Shown here in pieces: positions 30,379 to 39,483 of a stretch of 64,000 nucleotides of DNA. Origin of the DNA: Crithidia expoeki (Eukaryota > Euglenozoa > Kinetoplastea > Trypanosomatida > Trypanosomatidae); contig OESE01000219.1 in the NCBI GenBank assembly GCA_900240875.1, forward strand, positions 742,001 to 806,000, given 5' to 3'. Below the pieces are notes generated by a model that was not told where the DNA came from, did no database searches, and saw only the letters and a program-made list of their open reading frames with translations. The stretch's first letter is position 1. Each line of letters begins with the position of its first letter. Made by a program: the position numbers and the translations under genes.

Positions 30379-31587
30379 TTAGGAGAACACAATTGCCGCA
30401 TTGAAGGTCAGCGGTCGATGCTCGTCGTTAAACGGCGTGGTTTCTTCGGGGCGTAGCGGATCAAACGCCACTGGCTCGTTCTTCCCGCCAGATTTTTGAA
30501 CGAGCTTGTGCCGTTTTCGTGATTTAGGTGGTTCTTTAACCGTTCGAGAACTGTCTACTGCTACGCGCAGCTTTGATGAAAATTGAGAATCTCCTGCTCT
30601 CGAATTCTGAACGTTTGCTGCAGTCGCTAGCACCGGACGGCCGAGCGCGGCGCAAAGCTGAGGATAGTCCAAGCCTTTCTGTGAAACTTTTAAAGGCTGT
30701 TGCTGCATGGTAGGAAAATTTGGAAGCTCAGTGTGGTCAGAAACATATGGTGCACGATTCGACCTTTCTTTTCTGCCGGTGCGCTTCACTATGGTCGACG
30801 TACGCGGTTGCTTTCGCAGAAAAGCGCAGGACTGTTCCACATGCCGATGGGGTCCTTGGTAGCGCAACTCTACAATGTGCAGTGACAAAACGCCCCGCCG
30901 TTGGTCCATGCGTAGAAGCAAATACGGACGACCTGACACCTTATTACAGTTCTTTCGTCTGTGTGGCGCTCGAAGAGGAATTTGCACGTGGAGTACGGAC
31001 GGATCCTCACCTTCTGGACAGCTCACTTGCACTGCGTCACGCGGAAGATCCAGCGCACGTTGCACACAGTTTTGCACCGCGTCTGTAATGCTTAAAGGAA
31101 AAGCTTGGGACTCCCCATTTGCTCTTTCGGCTAGCGAATGTGGAACATCTTGAAGCTTTTGTAGCAGTAGCTCCATCTTGTCAGCCCCACCCAATTCTTC
31201 CATAGCCGTTTTCACCGAGGGAAGTGGTACCTGGCTTTTTTGACGGTTTGCAAGGAGGGTATTGCGTGGTAACTCATCTACAACAGCGCTAGCACCGTCA
31301 GCAGGGCCGGAGAGAAACCTGTGGAGCAAAGGGTGAGCTTCGTCCACAGCATCCACTTCCTTATCACGCGGCAGTGGTGGCTGTTTGGAGAGTGAGGCAC
31401 GTTTCCTCTTTGCGGACCGCAACGACGTGGCCGCCAGCACCGGCAAGTGCAGCACCTCATAGACAGAGGGAGCAGCCGTGACGTGCGGCAGAGACAGCTG
31501 CTCCCGTAGTGAAGGGGAGCTCGGAAAAGAGAGGGAGATAGACCCTCCCTGCGACAAGGTGGTGTTGTGCAGTGGCGGTAACGCCAT
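30379..31587 (-). CDS. Hypothetical protein, 402 residues
   Basis: A complete ATG-to-stop frame of coding composition. I do not recognise a family. The N-terminal 120 residues are Ser/Pro/Leu-rich and basic (RSAKRKRASLSKQ). About 130-270 appears folded, with helices near AMEELGGADKMELLLQKLQD and DAVQNCVQRALDLP, followed by strand-like segments VLHVQIPL, PYLLLRMD and LSLHIVELRY. The C-terminus is basic (PKSRKRHKLVQK) and could act as a nuclear localisation signal. It lies between the dehydrogenase and importin-like genes, which gives no functional hint. Confidence 0.75.
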   Translation of the reverse strand: MALPPLHNTTLSQGGSISLSFPSSPSLREQLSLPHVTAAPSVYEVLHLPVLAATSLRSAKRKRASLSKQPPLPRDKEVDAVDEAHPLLHRFLSGPADGASAVVDELPRNTLLANRQKSQVPLPSVKTAMEELGGADKMELLLQKLQDVPHSLAERANGESQAFPLSITDAVQNCVQRALDLPRDAVQVSCPEGEDPSVLHVQIPLRAPHRRKNCNKVSGRPYLLLRMDQRRGVLSLHIVELRYQGPHRHVEQSCAFLRKQPRTSTIVKRTGRKERSNRAPYVSDHTELPNFPTMQQQPLKVSQKGLDYPQLCAALGRPVLATAANVQNSRAGDSQFSSKLRVAVDSSRTVKEPPKSRKRHKLVQKSGGKNEPVAFDPLRPEETTPFNDEHRPLTFNAAIVFS

Positions 31588-31686
31588 AACGTGTACAAGG
31601 GGAAAAGGAGCAGCTGGAGCAAACGCTACGCGCTTTGTTCAGATTGATGGCGCGTGAGACAAATCTGAAAAATAAGCACACACATA

Positions 31687-31719
<33 letters not shown>

Positions 31720-32190
31720 GGGGGGGGGGACATATATGCGACGAGAATGAGAATGGAAGATGAAACTGTGGGGAAGGTATTTTATCCTCTTCACAAAGGA
31801 CACACGATTTGAAAAGCAGTAGGTCGATGTGGCGAATGCGTTTCGTCACAAGTAAGGATTCATTGCCCTTGAGTGCAGCAGGGTCGGAGAAAACAATGAT
31901 GATAATAATAATACTTGCAGTCAGGCGTGCACGGAATCCGTCGTAAAGCCAGGTGCGGAAAAGCACGACGGCAGGACTACTGACAAGTAGTGCCGCATGT
32001 TGTTGTGAACAAAACGAGGGAAGAAAAAAAAGTAAAAGAGACGTCGCCTTGGCATCGCGGCGCTCCTTTCGTACGCTCTCTGCGAACGCCAAGGTCAGAA
32101 GAAACAACGCGAAGGGTACGATAACGGAATTAAATCCAGATATGTATAAACGCGAAGTCGTGAAATCAGTCCGTATTTTGTTTTTCTTCT
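31588..32190. other. Intergenic between the dehydrogenase gene and the 402-residue gene
   Basis: About 600 bases including a composite AT/T/G simple repeat at 31684-31729. A 269-codon stop-free frame crosses this region but has no ATG and crosses the repeat. Confidence 0.5.
31684..31729. repeat. Composite simple repeat (AT)n-T17-G10
   Basis: An (AT)n run passes directly into about 17 T and then 10 G. It lies 100-140 bases upstream of the start of the 402-residue gene. Confidence 0.9.
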
Positions 32191-33540
32191 TCACAGCAGC
32201 GAGAACATCCGTGCGTCCACCAGGTCCTTCGCGGCAAAGTAGTTCATCGTGGTTACCCACATCCACTGCTGCTTCTCCAGCGATAGCGACACTGCTGGAC
32301 CTGGGATACCAGGGAAGAGGGTCGAATTCGCAAAGAACCCAGTGCGATAACGCGCCTCGTGCACCATGTCACGGTAGTACAGCGTCTGGTCCTCACCCAT
32401 GCGGAAGAAGTGGCCATTCACACGCTCGTAGCGCTCCGACAAAGCTAGGTCCGTCACATACATCGCGGCGATGACGGGCGTCATGCGGAACAGCGCGGCG
32501 ACCTCGCCGTCCAGCAGCCACTGCAACGGCAGCTGAGAGTTTGGAATCACACGACTGCGAATCGGGCCCGGATGTAGCACGTTCACCGTGCACGACGGCG
32601 ACAGCAGCCGCTGCTGCTGCACAAACCGTGCAAGCGCGAAGGCGAAGAGCAACTCGCACATCTTTGCGTTACCGTAGCCATCAAAACGATTGAAATGCTG
32701 TTCCAGCTCCTCTTGGCTACCCCACTCGTGAAAAGTGCTCTGAACCGTTGGGTGACCGGTGGCAGCAGCGGCAGAGGCCAGCACGACGATGCGCAGGGGC
32801 GGCGCCATTGACACCGCAATCGAGCGCGAGCACAGGTACATCATGCGGGCCTGCAGCAGGCGCAGCAGCAGCAAGCTGTGTCCAACGTGGTGGGTCGCAA
32901 ACTGCTCCTCCAATCCTTGCTGAGACAGCCTTGGCGGACTGCACATCGGACCGGCGTTGCAGACAATGATGCGCAGCGCGGGATCCGTCGCGATAGCGTT
33001 GCTGAAGTTGGTCACCGCGGTGGTGTCGCTCATGTCGCAGACGTGGACGAGGAAGCGGCCCACGCGGCCACTCCACTCTTTGTGCAACGTTATCTGCCGG
33101 TCCACCGCACTAGTGAAGAGCTGACGCGCCCGTTCGGCCTGTCGCGCCGTCCGCGCCACACCGTGGACATTGACGCCGCTCAGCAACAAGTTCAGCGCCG
33201 TATAGAAGCCGATGCCGCCGTAGGACACGCCTGTCACGATGGCGGACGGGCCTGTAGCAGGGTCGTTCAACCCCATCCAGAGGCGTCGGTCAATGAAGGC
33301 GCGATTAAGTTGGAGAAAAATGTTTTTATCATTTGCCATGCTGTGGTGCGGAGAAGAAGCGGCGAGCTGCATGACCAGGTCGCCCCGTATGAGGGAGGAA
33401 GCTTGATTGCGCCTGCCCAGCCAGACGCGTCCGGTGCGGGTGTACATTACCCACAAGTCAGCAATCGCAATTAGGGTGCCGCGGAGCATAAAGAGGAAGA
33501 AGTCCCACCCCCACATGAGTTGGACGAGCACCTGTTTCAT
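32191..33540 (-). CDS. Membrane-anchored short-chain dehydrogenase/reductase
   Basis: 449-residue SDR-family protein. A hydrophobic N-terminal segment (about 4-32, MWGWDFFLFMLRGTLIAIAD) probably anchors it in a membrane. The NAD(P)-binding motif is VTGVSYGGIGFYTA (about 98-111, TGxxxGIG type). The NAG motif is IIVCNAGP, the Ser region is VVLASAAAA, and the catalytic pair is in YGNAK (YxxxK). LHPGPIRSRV follows, as in retinol dehydrogenase and WWOX-like SDRs, which oxidise or reduce lipid alcohols and ketones. The C-terminal extension of about 100 residues is longer than usual. The substrate cannot be read from sequence. The open frame continues upstream from a GTG only, so the ATG at 33540 was chosen. 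Confidence 0.85.
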   Translation of the reverse strand: MKQVLVQLMWGWDFFLFMLRGTLIAIADLWVMYTRTGRVWLGRRNQASSLIRGDLVMQLAASSPHHSMANDKNIFLQLNRAFIDRRLWMGLNDPATGPSAIVTGVSYGGIGFYTALNLLLSGVNVHGVARTARQAERARQLFTSAVDRQITLHKEWSGRVGRFLVHVCDMSDTTAVTNFSNAIATDPALRIIVCNAGPMCSPPRLSQQGLEEQFATHHVGHSLLLLRLLQARMMYLCSRSIAVSMAPPLRIVVLASAAAATGHPTVQSTFHEWGSQEELEQHFNRFDGYGNAKMCELLFAFALARFVQQQRLLSPSCTVNVLHPGPIRSRVIPNSQLPLQWLLDGEVAALFRMTPVIAAMYVTDLALSERYERVNGHFFRMGEDQTLYYRDMVHEARYRTGFFANSTLFPGIPGPAVSLSLEKQQWMWVTTMNYFAAKDLVDARMFSLL

Positions 33541-34521
33541 TGTCTGTTTTCCAAGTGGCGCGTCGATCAAGTACACACGCACACACACACGAGTTACGTA
33601 TGTTCAGAATAGAGAAATCAGAAGTGCCACGTTTTGTACTTCCACTTTGGCGGATGCGGGAACGCTCACAGAGGAAAAGGAAGTGTAACGCGCGTGTTGC
33701 TCGCCGCGTCAAACGACCTTTTTCTTTCTCCTCCCAGTAGCGCCACTTTATTGAGGATGCAAAATTATCCAAGGAAAAACGGAGAATCACGCGCACAAAA
33801 ATAACGGAGAGGCGCCGCAACAACTGCACTTACAATGATCACAAAGGAGGGAGCAAAGAGAACCCCCGAAAACAAACGAGGCAACCACTCGGGAAGCGTG
33901 GCGGACAAAGGGGAAAGGAGCGAAAACCAACACGCAGACACGCTACTGGACGAAAAGAGTAAATGAGATATGAGTAGAAAGGTAGATCCTTTGAGTAACG
34001 TTTGGTAAATGGAAGGAAGTCAATCGTGAATCTTGCTGCGATTTGGATGTGAAGAAGGAACCAGTAGATGGGTGTGTGTGTGTGTGTGTGTTTAAGTAAA
34101 ATAAGACGCTGCTTATTGGCATACTGACGTTGCGAAGCATATATCCAAAGCGCTGGGCTGGATGTGAGAAGTTTGTGTATCCCAGTTTCACACCTTTCTT
34201 TTTCTCTTCTTCAGAAGCCACTTGTAGTAAACACAAAGTTTTCAAGCTCAGCTACACTATGTGCAGCAACGGAAATTCTCTACATCACACAGCGAGTGCG
34301 CCTACGATCACGTAGCATAAAATGCTCCTGTTTTAAATCTCTATTAACACCTCATTAAGACACCGAGTTAGATCGGAGTGCTCTATTAAACGCACTTTTC
34401 TACTTTATTATCGGAAAATACGGGTGCACAGCCTGACATTTTCTCTCTTCTCAAGCTGCGCCTTCTCCAGCGGACAAAGCACATGCAACACACAAGCAAC
34501 ACCAAAACACAACAGCCATCC
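33541..34521. other. Intergenic between the helicase gene and the dehydrogenase gene
   Basis: About 980 bases of AT-rich DNA with a (TG)n run at 34072-34091. A pyrimidine tract plus AG at about 34187-34213 lies on the plus strand, opposite to all genes. A 65-codon minus-strand ATG frame ending at 33943 crosses the repeat and is not convincing. Confidence 0.5.
34072..34091. repeat. (GT)n microsatellite
   Basis: About ten uninterrupted GT units in the helicase-dehydrogenase spacer. Confidence 0.9.
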
Positions 34522-37500
34522 TTACGCGTCTTCCTCTGCGCCACTGTTCTGACCGTTATCATTTTCATCCACTCCGTCCCCATCACCGCCGTCGTTGCTA
34601 TTGTTTTGCTCGTCTTCGTCCTGCTCACCGCTGTCACCAACCAATTCGCCTTCCTCATTTTCATCTTGACCCCTTCTTCCTGCTGCGGTTACCGTTGTGG
34701 TACTCCGCCCCGTGGTGGCCTGCGGCATCTGCTTCGCCGCGTTCATCTCTTCCTCCAGTGTCGCAGCAGACACGTTCTCTGTCACCGTCAGGTACTGCAC
34801 CTGCGACGGCTGCTCTCGGAACGTGATCGGTAGACTCTCCCCGATGTTATGATCAACCTGAAGCTGGTCCAGCACCTGCTGCCAGTGTGAACACTGTCGC
34901 AGAAGCCGGTCGTTGCCCACCATCACCATCGCAAAGCGCGCCCGCGAGCATGACACAATGAGGCGGTTACGAGTGCGAATAAAGTCCGTCAGTTTTTCCG
35001 TGCGCACCAGCGACAGAATCACTACATCGTTCTCGTCACCCTGATAGAGATCGACGGTGCTGACACGCACGTCGGCCAGTGAGTGCAATCGCAGCACGCC
35101 ACGCAGCATGCGGCATTGCCCCAGGTAGGGCGTGATAACCGTCATGGACTTCTGCAGCACACCCTGTGAGGCGAGGTGCGCCACCACCTGCTGAACCATG
35201 CGAATTTCGCGCGTGTTGACCTTACTGCGACTTCCGGGCGCTTCTTCTTCGGGGTGATTATGGCGCCAGAAGAACACACGCTGGGCCAGGCCAGGCACAC
35301 GGTCAATGGACACGGCATTCGATGCAGAGGGGAAGGGGCGTGTAAGGAGCGAGACATGATCGATCAACGGCTGCGGTGTGTAGAAGGGCCGAATCAGCCG
35401 CGAAATCTCCGGGTGCATGCGGCGCTGCTCCGTCAGACGGATTGGCTGTAGTGTCTGCGCCAATCGCTCAAAGAGGGACATGTTCAAGTTGTTCACCTTC
35501 TCGTATTGGAAAGTGTCCACCTTTGGCTGCAACTGGAAGTGATCGCCAATGAGAATGATCTGCTTCAACGAGTCAGTCATGCAGGCGAGCAGCTGCGACT
35601 CTAGCACTTCGGCGGCTTCCTCCACCACCAGCACACTCGGCCGCAGCGAGCGCAGCAGATTTTGGTTCATTGCGCAGCCCGTGGTGGTCAGCCCGACCAC
35701 ATCGGCTCCCTGCAGCAGCGCGAGCTTCAGCTCATCGGTGGCGTGCCGCCGCACTCGAATGACGCTCTTCATCGTGTCCATAATTGTTAGGCAGTCGCGT
35801 GCCTTTGCGGAGATGGTATTGGCGATGAGGTAGGCGTAATACTCGTGACGGAGCCGCGGTGTAAGGCTCCAAAGGGAGAGCAGCTCCTCCGGTACTTGTG
35901 CCGGGCGGCCGGGCGGGTGACTAGCCAGCAGCATAGCCTCCGCGGAGAGGTAGGTCTGGTGGAGCTGGTTGTTAAACTCTCGTCGCTCCTCTTCACGGCG
36001 CATCTCTTGGAACACGCTCAGTGACACGTCTTCCTCTTTCTCCCGCTCGGCCGCGTCCTCGCCGCGAAGCGCGGCATCTTGCACTTCTTCGTTCTCACTC
36101 TTTCTCACCGCTGCGGCGGGAACGGCAACATTAATAGCGGACTCTGCCGCTGATGATTCCTGTCCCTGCAGGAGCGCAGACATGCGCGATCGCAGCAGGT
36201 CCTGGTAGTGCGTGGCTGGTACTACATCAGTCAACTCGTTTAGCAGACCGACAAAACGCTCTCCTGCAAGCCAGGCCTCACGGTCGTCGTACGAGATGTG
36301 TTTCCGTTGCTCTGCCGTGAGCCACCGCTCGAAGTACACGCGCGGCACCTTGCCGTTTTCGAGGTAGTGAATTTCCTTTGTCAGCCGTTCTAGCCGCTGG
36401 TTCAGCACGAAGAGACGCTCCTTTAGGCTGTTGATCGCAGCGCGGTCCATACTGCCGTGCATGAGGGAGCCGAGGTTGTAGCCGTCGAGGGCGGACTCGC
36501 GCGAGCGGCCGCCGATGCGGACCAGCCGCTTTCCACCCGGGAAGGTACCGGGGCTAGAGCCCGCCCCATTTGCAGCGGAGGACGTCGCAAGTCCGGACAT
36601 GCTCGCCGCTAGTTGCTGCCCTACCCGCGGCCGGTTGCCCTCCCACAGGCCCGAGTCAAGCAGGTCAAGCAGGAACTCATCCAGTGCGTGGTTCTTGTAG
36701 GTAATGACGACCATCGGACCCACCCGCGGCAGCAGCTCGTCCATCCGCGTAGAGCGCAGCATGTCGATGCTCACCTTCTGGAGAATGTCCCCCGAAGCGA
36801 CGAGCTGCTTGTAGCGCACGTAGGCCTCCACTACACGACAACCAATGAAGGACTTACCTGTACCAGGGGGGCCCTGAACGAGAATCATCTTCGATACAGG
36901 CAGCTGCCGCATGACAGCCTCCTGCCCTTCGTCCAAGGCAAACTTCGAGCGAATGTCGTTTGTGATCTCATGAAACGCCATGGCACAGTGCGGCGGGATG
37001 TATTCCATCAGCTGGCCATCCTCTTCCATCGCCGCCGCTGCCGCAGCGGCAGCGGCGGCACTCCCAGACGCGCCGCAAAGCGTCAAGGCCTCCGCGGCAG
37101 CCTTCGCGGCGGCAGACGCGGCCTGCGGGCCAACCAGCTGGCGCACCAGCGGCAGCTGCATCGCCAAGGGACCGCAGAACGCCTCCAATGCGTGCATGAT
37201 GCTCTCGTAGCCAGCCATGAATATGGGCGTCTCGAGTAGAAAGGAGCGGTCTAGCCTCCCTGCCGCGGCGTTGCGGTCTAGAGCAGCGCACATCTTGTCA
37301 AACGGCTCGCTACCATCGCACGGGGACACAGCGATGACACTGGCTTTCATGAGCATTGCATCGCAGGAGGAAACCACACCCCAAAAAAGCTCATCCGGCT
37401 TCATGCAAGTCGGGTCGAGTCCGGTTGAAATGCAGACCGTGGTGCCTTGGTGCAGCTGCGCGCGCAGATCCGCCTTCGCGCTGTGCGGGTGCACCTCGAG

Positions 37501-39483
37501 CAGATAGCTGTTCGGGTGGCTGTAGTCACAGTCACGCGCCAGAACCTTTCCGACCCAGCGGACACGCGAGTACACCCGGGCGTGTTGTACGTCCGACAGC
37601 GTTTCCGGCGTCGGCGTATAGGTGGGTAGGTCGTAGCAGACGGCAGGAAGGAGGCGGCTGACGGCCTCGAAGGTGTCCGCGCGGAGCAGCGCGCGCTGGT
37701 CTCGGATAAAGTGGTCCGTCGTGTCATAAACAACGGCGCCGTTGACAGGTAGGTTCGCCGCCGTAAACACCGACGCTGGGTCCGGCGGTGGGACAGCCAA
37801 TTCGGCAGCGGTCGGAATCAGCGAAAGCGTCACAGCAACACCGTTTGTCTGCGCCGCAACGTCTTCAGGTACGTTTTCCACCGCGGCAGCGGCAGCGTCG
37901 TTGAGGCGACGGGATTGTTCGCGAAGTCGGTGTTGTATGTTCTGCAATCGACGCGCCGCGACCCCGTTGGCCCGTGCTGCACACTCCGCGAAGACGGTCA
38001 GCAACAGTTGCACCACCGCTCCATCACTGTCCTCAGACAAATCAGACGCCGGATTTGATAATAGCGTCGAGGCAGCCGACGCACCGTCGTTGCTCCCCCC
38101 GTCGCTGCTGCTTGCGCCGTAGTGCTGCATGAGGATGACAAACTGCGCCGCCTCGACCCACCGGTCCTCGACCAGCCGTGTTGACGAGGTGAGCACCGCG
38201 GCTGCGGAGTTCGCCTTCAGAGCCTCTGCGCCCAATTCTAACGCATCTCGCACCATGTCCGGATAAAACCGTAGGCGCTGATCCGCTGCTCCAGCTGTGG
38301 CTCCTGGAGGTGCCGGCGAAGCGCTCGTCGACGCCGCGGCCGAGGCTGCTGCTGTATTTTGTACTGCCGAGCACATGAGTGAGAGAAACGCCTCCAGCAC
38401 CGGCACGTGAATCGGTTCGCGATTGCCAACGAACGTTGTGAGCTCAATCAGGGTATGCACAGCGTCAATGTAGAAGGTCACCTCTTGCCCACGCATCACC
38501 TTTAGCCAGCGCAGCAGCACCACCCACTCATGGGCGTGCATGAGCAGCGTCGACATCACCGTAATCGGGTGCCGCGCGGCGCGGCAGCGGTGCAAAAACT
38601 TGCGAACATCCTCAAGGTTGATGACCGGGCGCTCATGACGCACATCCACCGCGATGGGGTAGTCGCGACTGGCGTCCAGCTTAAAGGTAACGGCATCGCC
38701 AACTGCAACCGCCTTCACACCGACGTCGACGCGGTCGACGAAAAACTTGAGCTCTCCCATCCCAGACACCGTGATGAAGCCGATGTTGTTGACCTCGTCA
38801 ATGCGACTCACCAACCCACGCCGGCGATCCTCAGCGGCGAAGACGGTGGCGGCGGCAGGGGCAGAGGAAGGGTTCGCGCGATTGGCACCGTTTGGTCCGT
38901 TGCCGCGGCGCACGGCTGTCGGTTCCGCTCGCGGCTTCTGCTTCTCTTCGATTATGCGTCGTCGTTCAATTCGCTGCAGGTGCTCCAAGTACTTCTTCAG
39001 AACAGACGGCTTCTCTGAAGCCGCCACTGACCCCGCTGCTACCACTATTGTTGCAGCTGCATCCGTTTCTTCATTGCAATTATGTACCGAAAAACCGTCT
39101 CCTGCCGCAGTTGCGCTTTCGTTTCTGCGAAGAGTGCGGTTATCGTCGCCGAGTACTTCTTCTTGCTGACGCCTTGGGCAGCACAGGCGGGTGTGCCCGC
39201 ACTCCCCACAGTAGCGGCACCAACGCGCGTCACGCAACGTCAGGAGGTGTTGCGCGTGCCATTTTGTTAGGAGATCTACTTTTTCTGCGTCGCTGCCGCG
39301 TAGGAAAATCTCTTTGGCTGTTGCCTGTTCTTCTCGCCGCTCCACTGCTGCAAAGTGTCGGCGCAGCTGCGGGTGCACCGCGAGGAGTTGGAGAAATGTG
39401 AAACCGTTGCTCAATGCTTCCGACGGGTTTGCCCAGTCAATGCAGGCATTCTTCTCCTCCGACCACTCCGAGACCAGTGGCAT
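34522..39483 (-). CDS. UPF1/ZNFX1-like superfamily 1 helicase with zinc knuckle and cold-shock-like domain
   Basis: 1653-residue protein. A CX2CX4HX4C zinc knuckle (C89, C92, H97, C102 in CRYCGECGHTRLCC) near the N-terminus suggests RNA binding. About 222-285 (GLVSRIDEVNNIGFITVSG...) looks like a cold-shock-type beta barrel. The SF1 helicase core covers about 855-1530: Walker A VQGPPGTGKSFIG (about 870), motif II VVEEAAEVLE (about 1285, Glu-Glu-Ala-Ala in place of DEAA), motif III GDHFQLQP (about 1314), motif V VDLYQGDENDVVILS and motif VI RNRLIVSCSRAR (about 1505). The long insertion between motifs I and II fits UPF1-like helicases, as does the order of motifs. The last 80 residues are very acidic. 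A role in RNA surveillance or small-RNA biology is inferred. Start is an ATG at 39483. Confidence 0.88.
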   Translation of the reverse strand: MPLVSEWSEEKNACIDWANPSEALSNGFTFLQLLAVHPQLRRHFAAVERREEQATAKEIFLRGSDAEKVDLLTKWHAQHLLTLRDARWCRYCGECGHTRLCCPRRQQEEVLGDDNRTLRRNESATAAGDGFSVHNCNEETDAAATIVVAAGSVAASEKPSVLKKYLEHLQRIERRRIIEEKQKPRAEPTAVRRGNGPNGANRANPSSAPAAATVFAAEDRRRGLVSRIDEVNNIGFITVSGMGELKFFVDRVDVGVKAVAVGDAVTFKLDASRDYPIAVDVRHERPVINLEDVRKFLHRCRAARHPITVMSTLLMHAHEWVVLLRWLKVMRGQEVTFYIDAVHTLIELTTFVGNREPIHVPVLEAFLSLMCSAVQNTAAASAAASTSASPAPPGATAGAADQRLRFYPDMVRDALELGAEALKANSAAAVLTSSTRLVEDRWVEAAQFVILMQHYGASSSDGGSNDGASAASTLLSNPASDLSEDSDGAVVQLLLTVFAECAARANGVAARRLQNIQHRLREQSRRLNDAAAAAVENVPEDVAAQTNGVAVTLSLIPTAAELAVPPPDPASVFTAANLPVNGAVVYDTTDHFIRDQRALLRADTFEAVSRLLPAVCYDLPTYTPTPETLSDVQHARVYSRVRWVGKVLARDCDYSHPNSYLLEVHPHSAKADLRAQLHQGTTVCISTGLDPTCMKPDELFWGVVSSCDAMLMKASVIAVSPCDGSEPFDKMCAALDRNAAAGRLDRSFLLETPIFMAGYESIMHALEAFCGPLAMQLPLVRQLVGPQAASAAAKAAAEALTLCGASGSAAAAAAAAAAMEEDGQLMEYIPPHCAMAFHEITNDIRSKFALDEGQEAVMRQLPVSKMILVQGPPGTGKSFIGCRVVEAYVRYKQLVASGDILQKVSIDMLRSTRMDELLPRVGPMVVITYKNHALDEFLLDLLDSGLWEGNRPRVGQQLAASMSGLATSSAANGAGSSPGTFPGGKRLVRIGGRSRESALDGYNLGSLMHGSMDRAAINSLKERLFVLNQRLERLTKEIHYLENGKVPRVYFERWLTAEQRKHISYDDREAWLAGERFVGLLNELTDVVPATHYQDLLRSRMSALLQGQESSAAESAINVAVPAAAVRKSENEEVQDAALRGEDAAEREKEEDVSLSVFQEMRREEERREFNNQLHQTYLSAEAMLLASHPPGRPAQVPEELLSLWSLTPRLRHEYYAYLIANTISAKARDCLTIMDTMKSVIRVRRHATDELKLALLQGADVVGLTTTGCAMNQNLLRSLRPSVLVVEEAAEVLESQLLACMTDSLKQIILIGDHFQLQPKVDTFQYEKVNNLNMSLFERLAQTLQPIRLTEQRRMHPEISRLIRPFYTPQPLIDHVSLLTRPFPSASNAVSIDRVPGLAQRVFFWRHNHPEEEAPGSRSKVNTREIRMVQQVVAHLASQGVLQKSMTVITPYLGQCRMLRGVLRLHSLADVRVSTVDLYQGDENDVVILSLVRTEKLTDFIRTRNRLIVSCSRARFAMVMVGNDRLLRQCSHWQQVLDQLQVDHNIGESLPITFREQPSQVQYLTVTENVSAATLEEEMNAAKQMPQATTGRSTTTVTAAGRRGQDENEEGELVGDSGEQDEDEQNNSNDGGDGDGVDENDNGQNSGAEEDA

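Noticed and set aside
31457-32266. 269-codon minus-strand open frame across the dehydrogenase / 402-residue gene spacer
   Set aside because: It has no ATG, starts inside the dehydrogenase gene in another frame, and translates the AT/T/G simple repeat. Stop-poor composition explains it.
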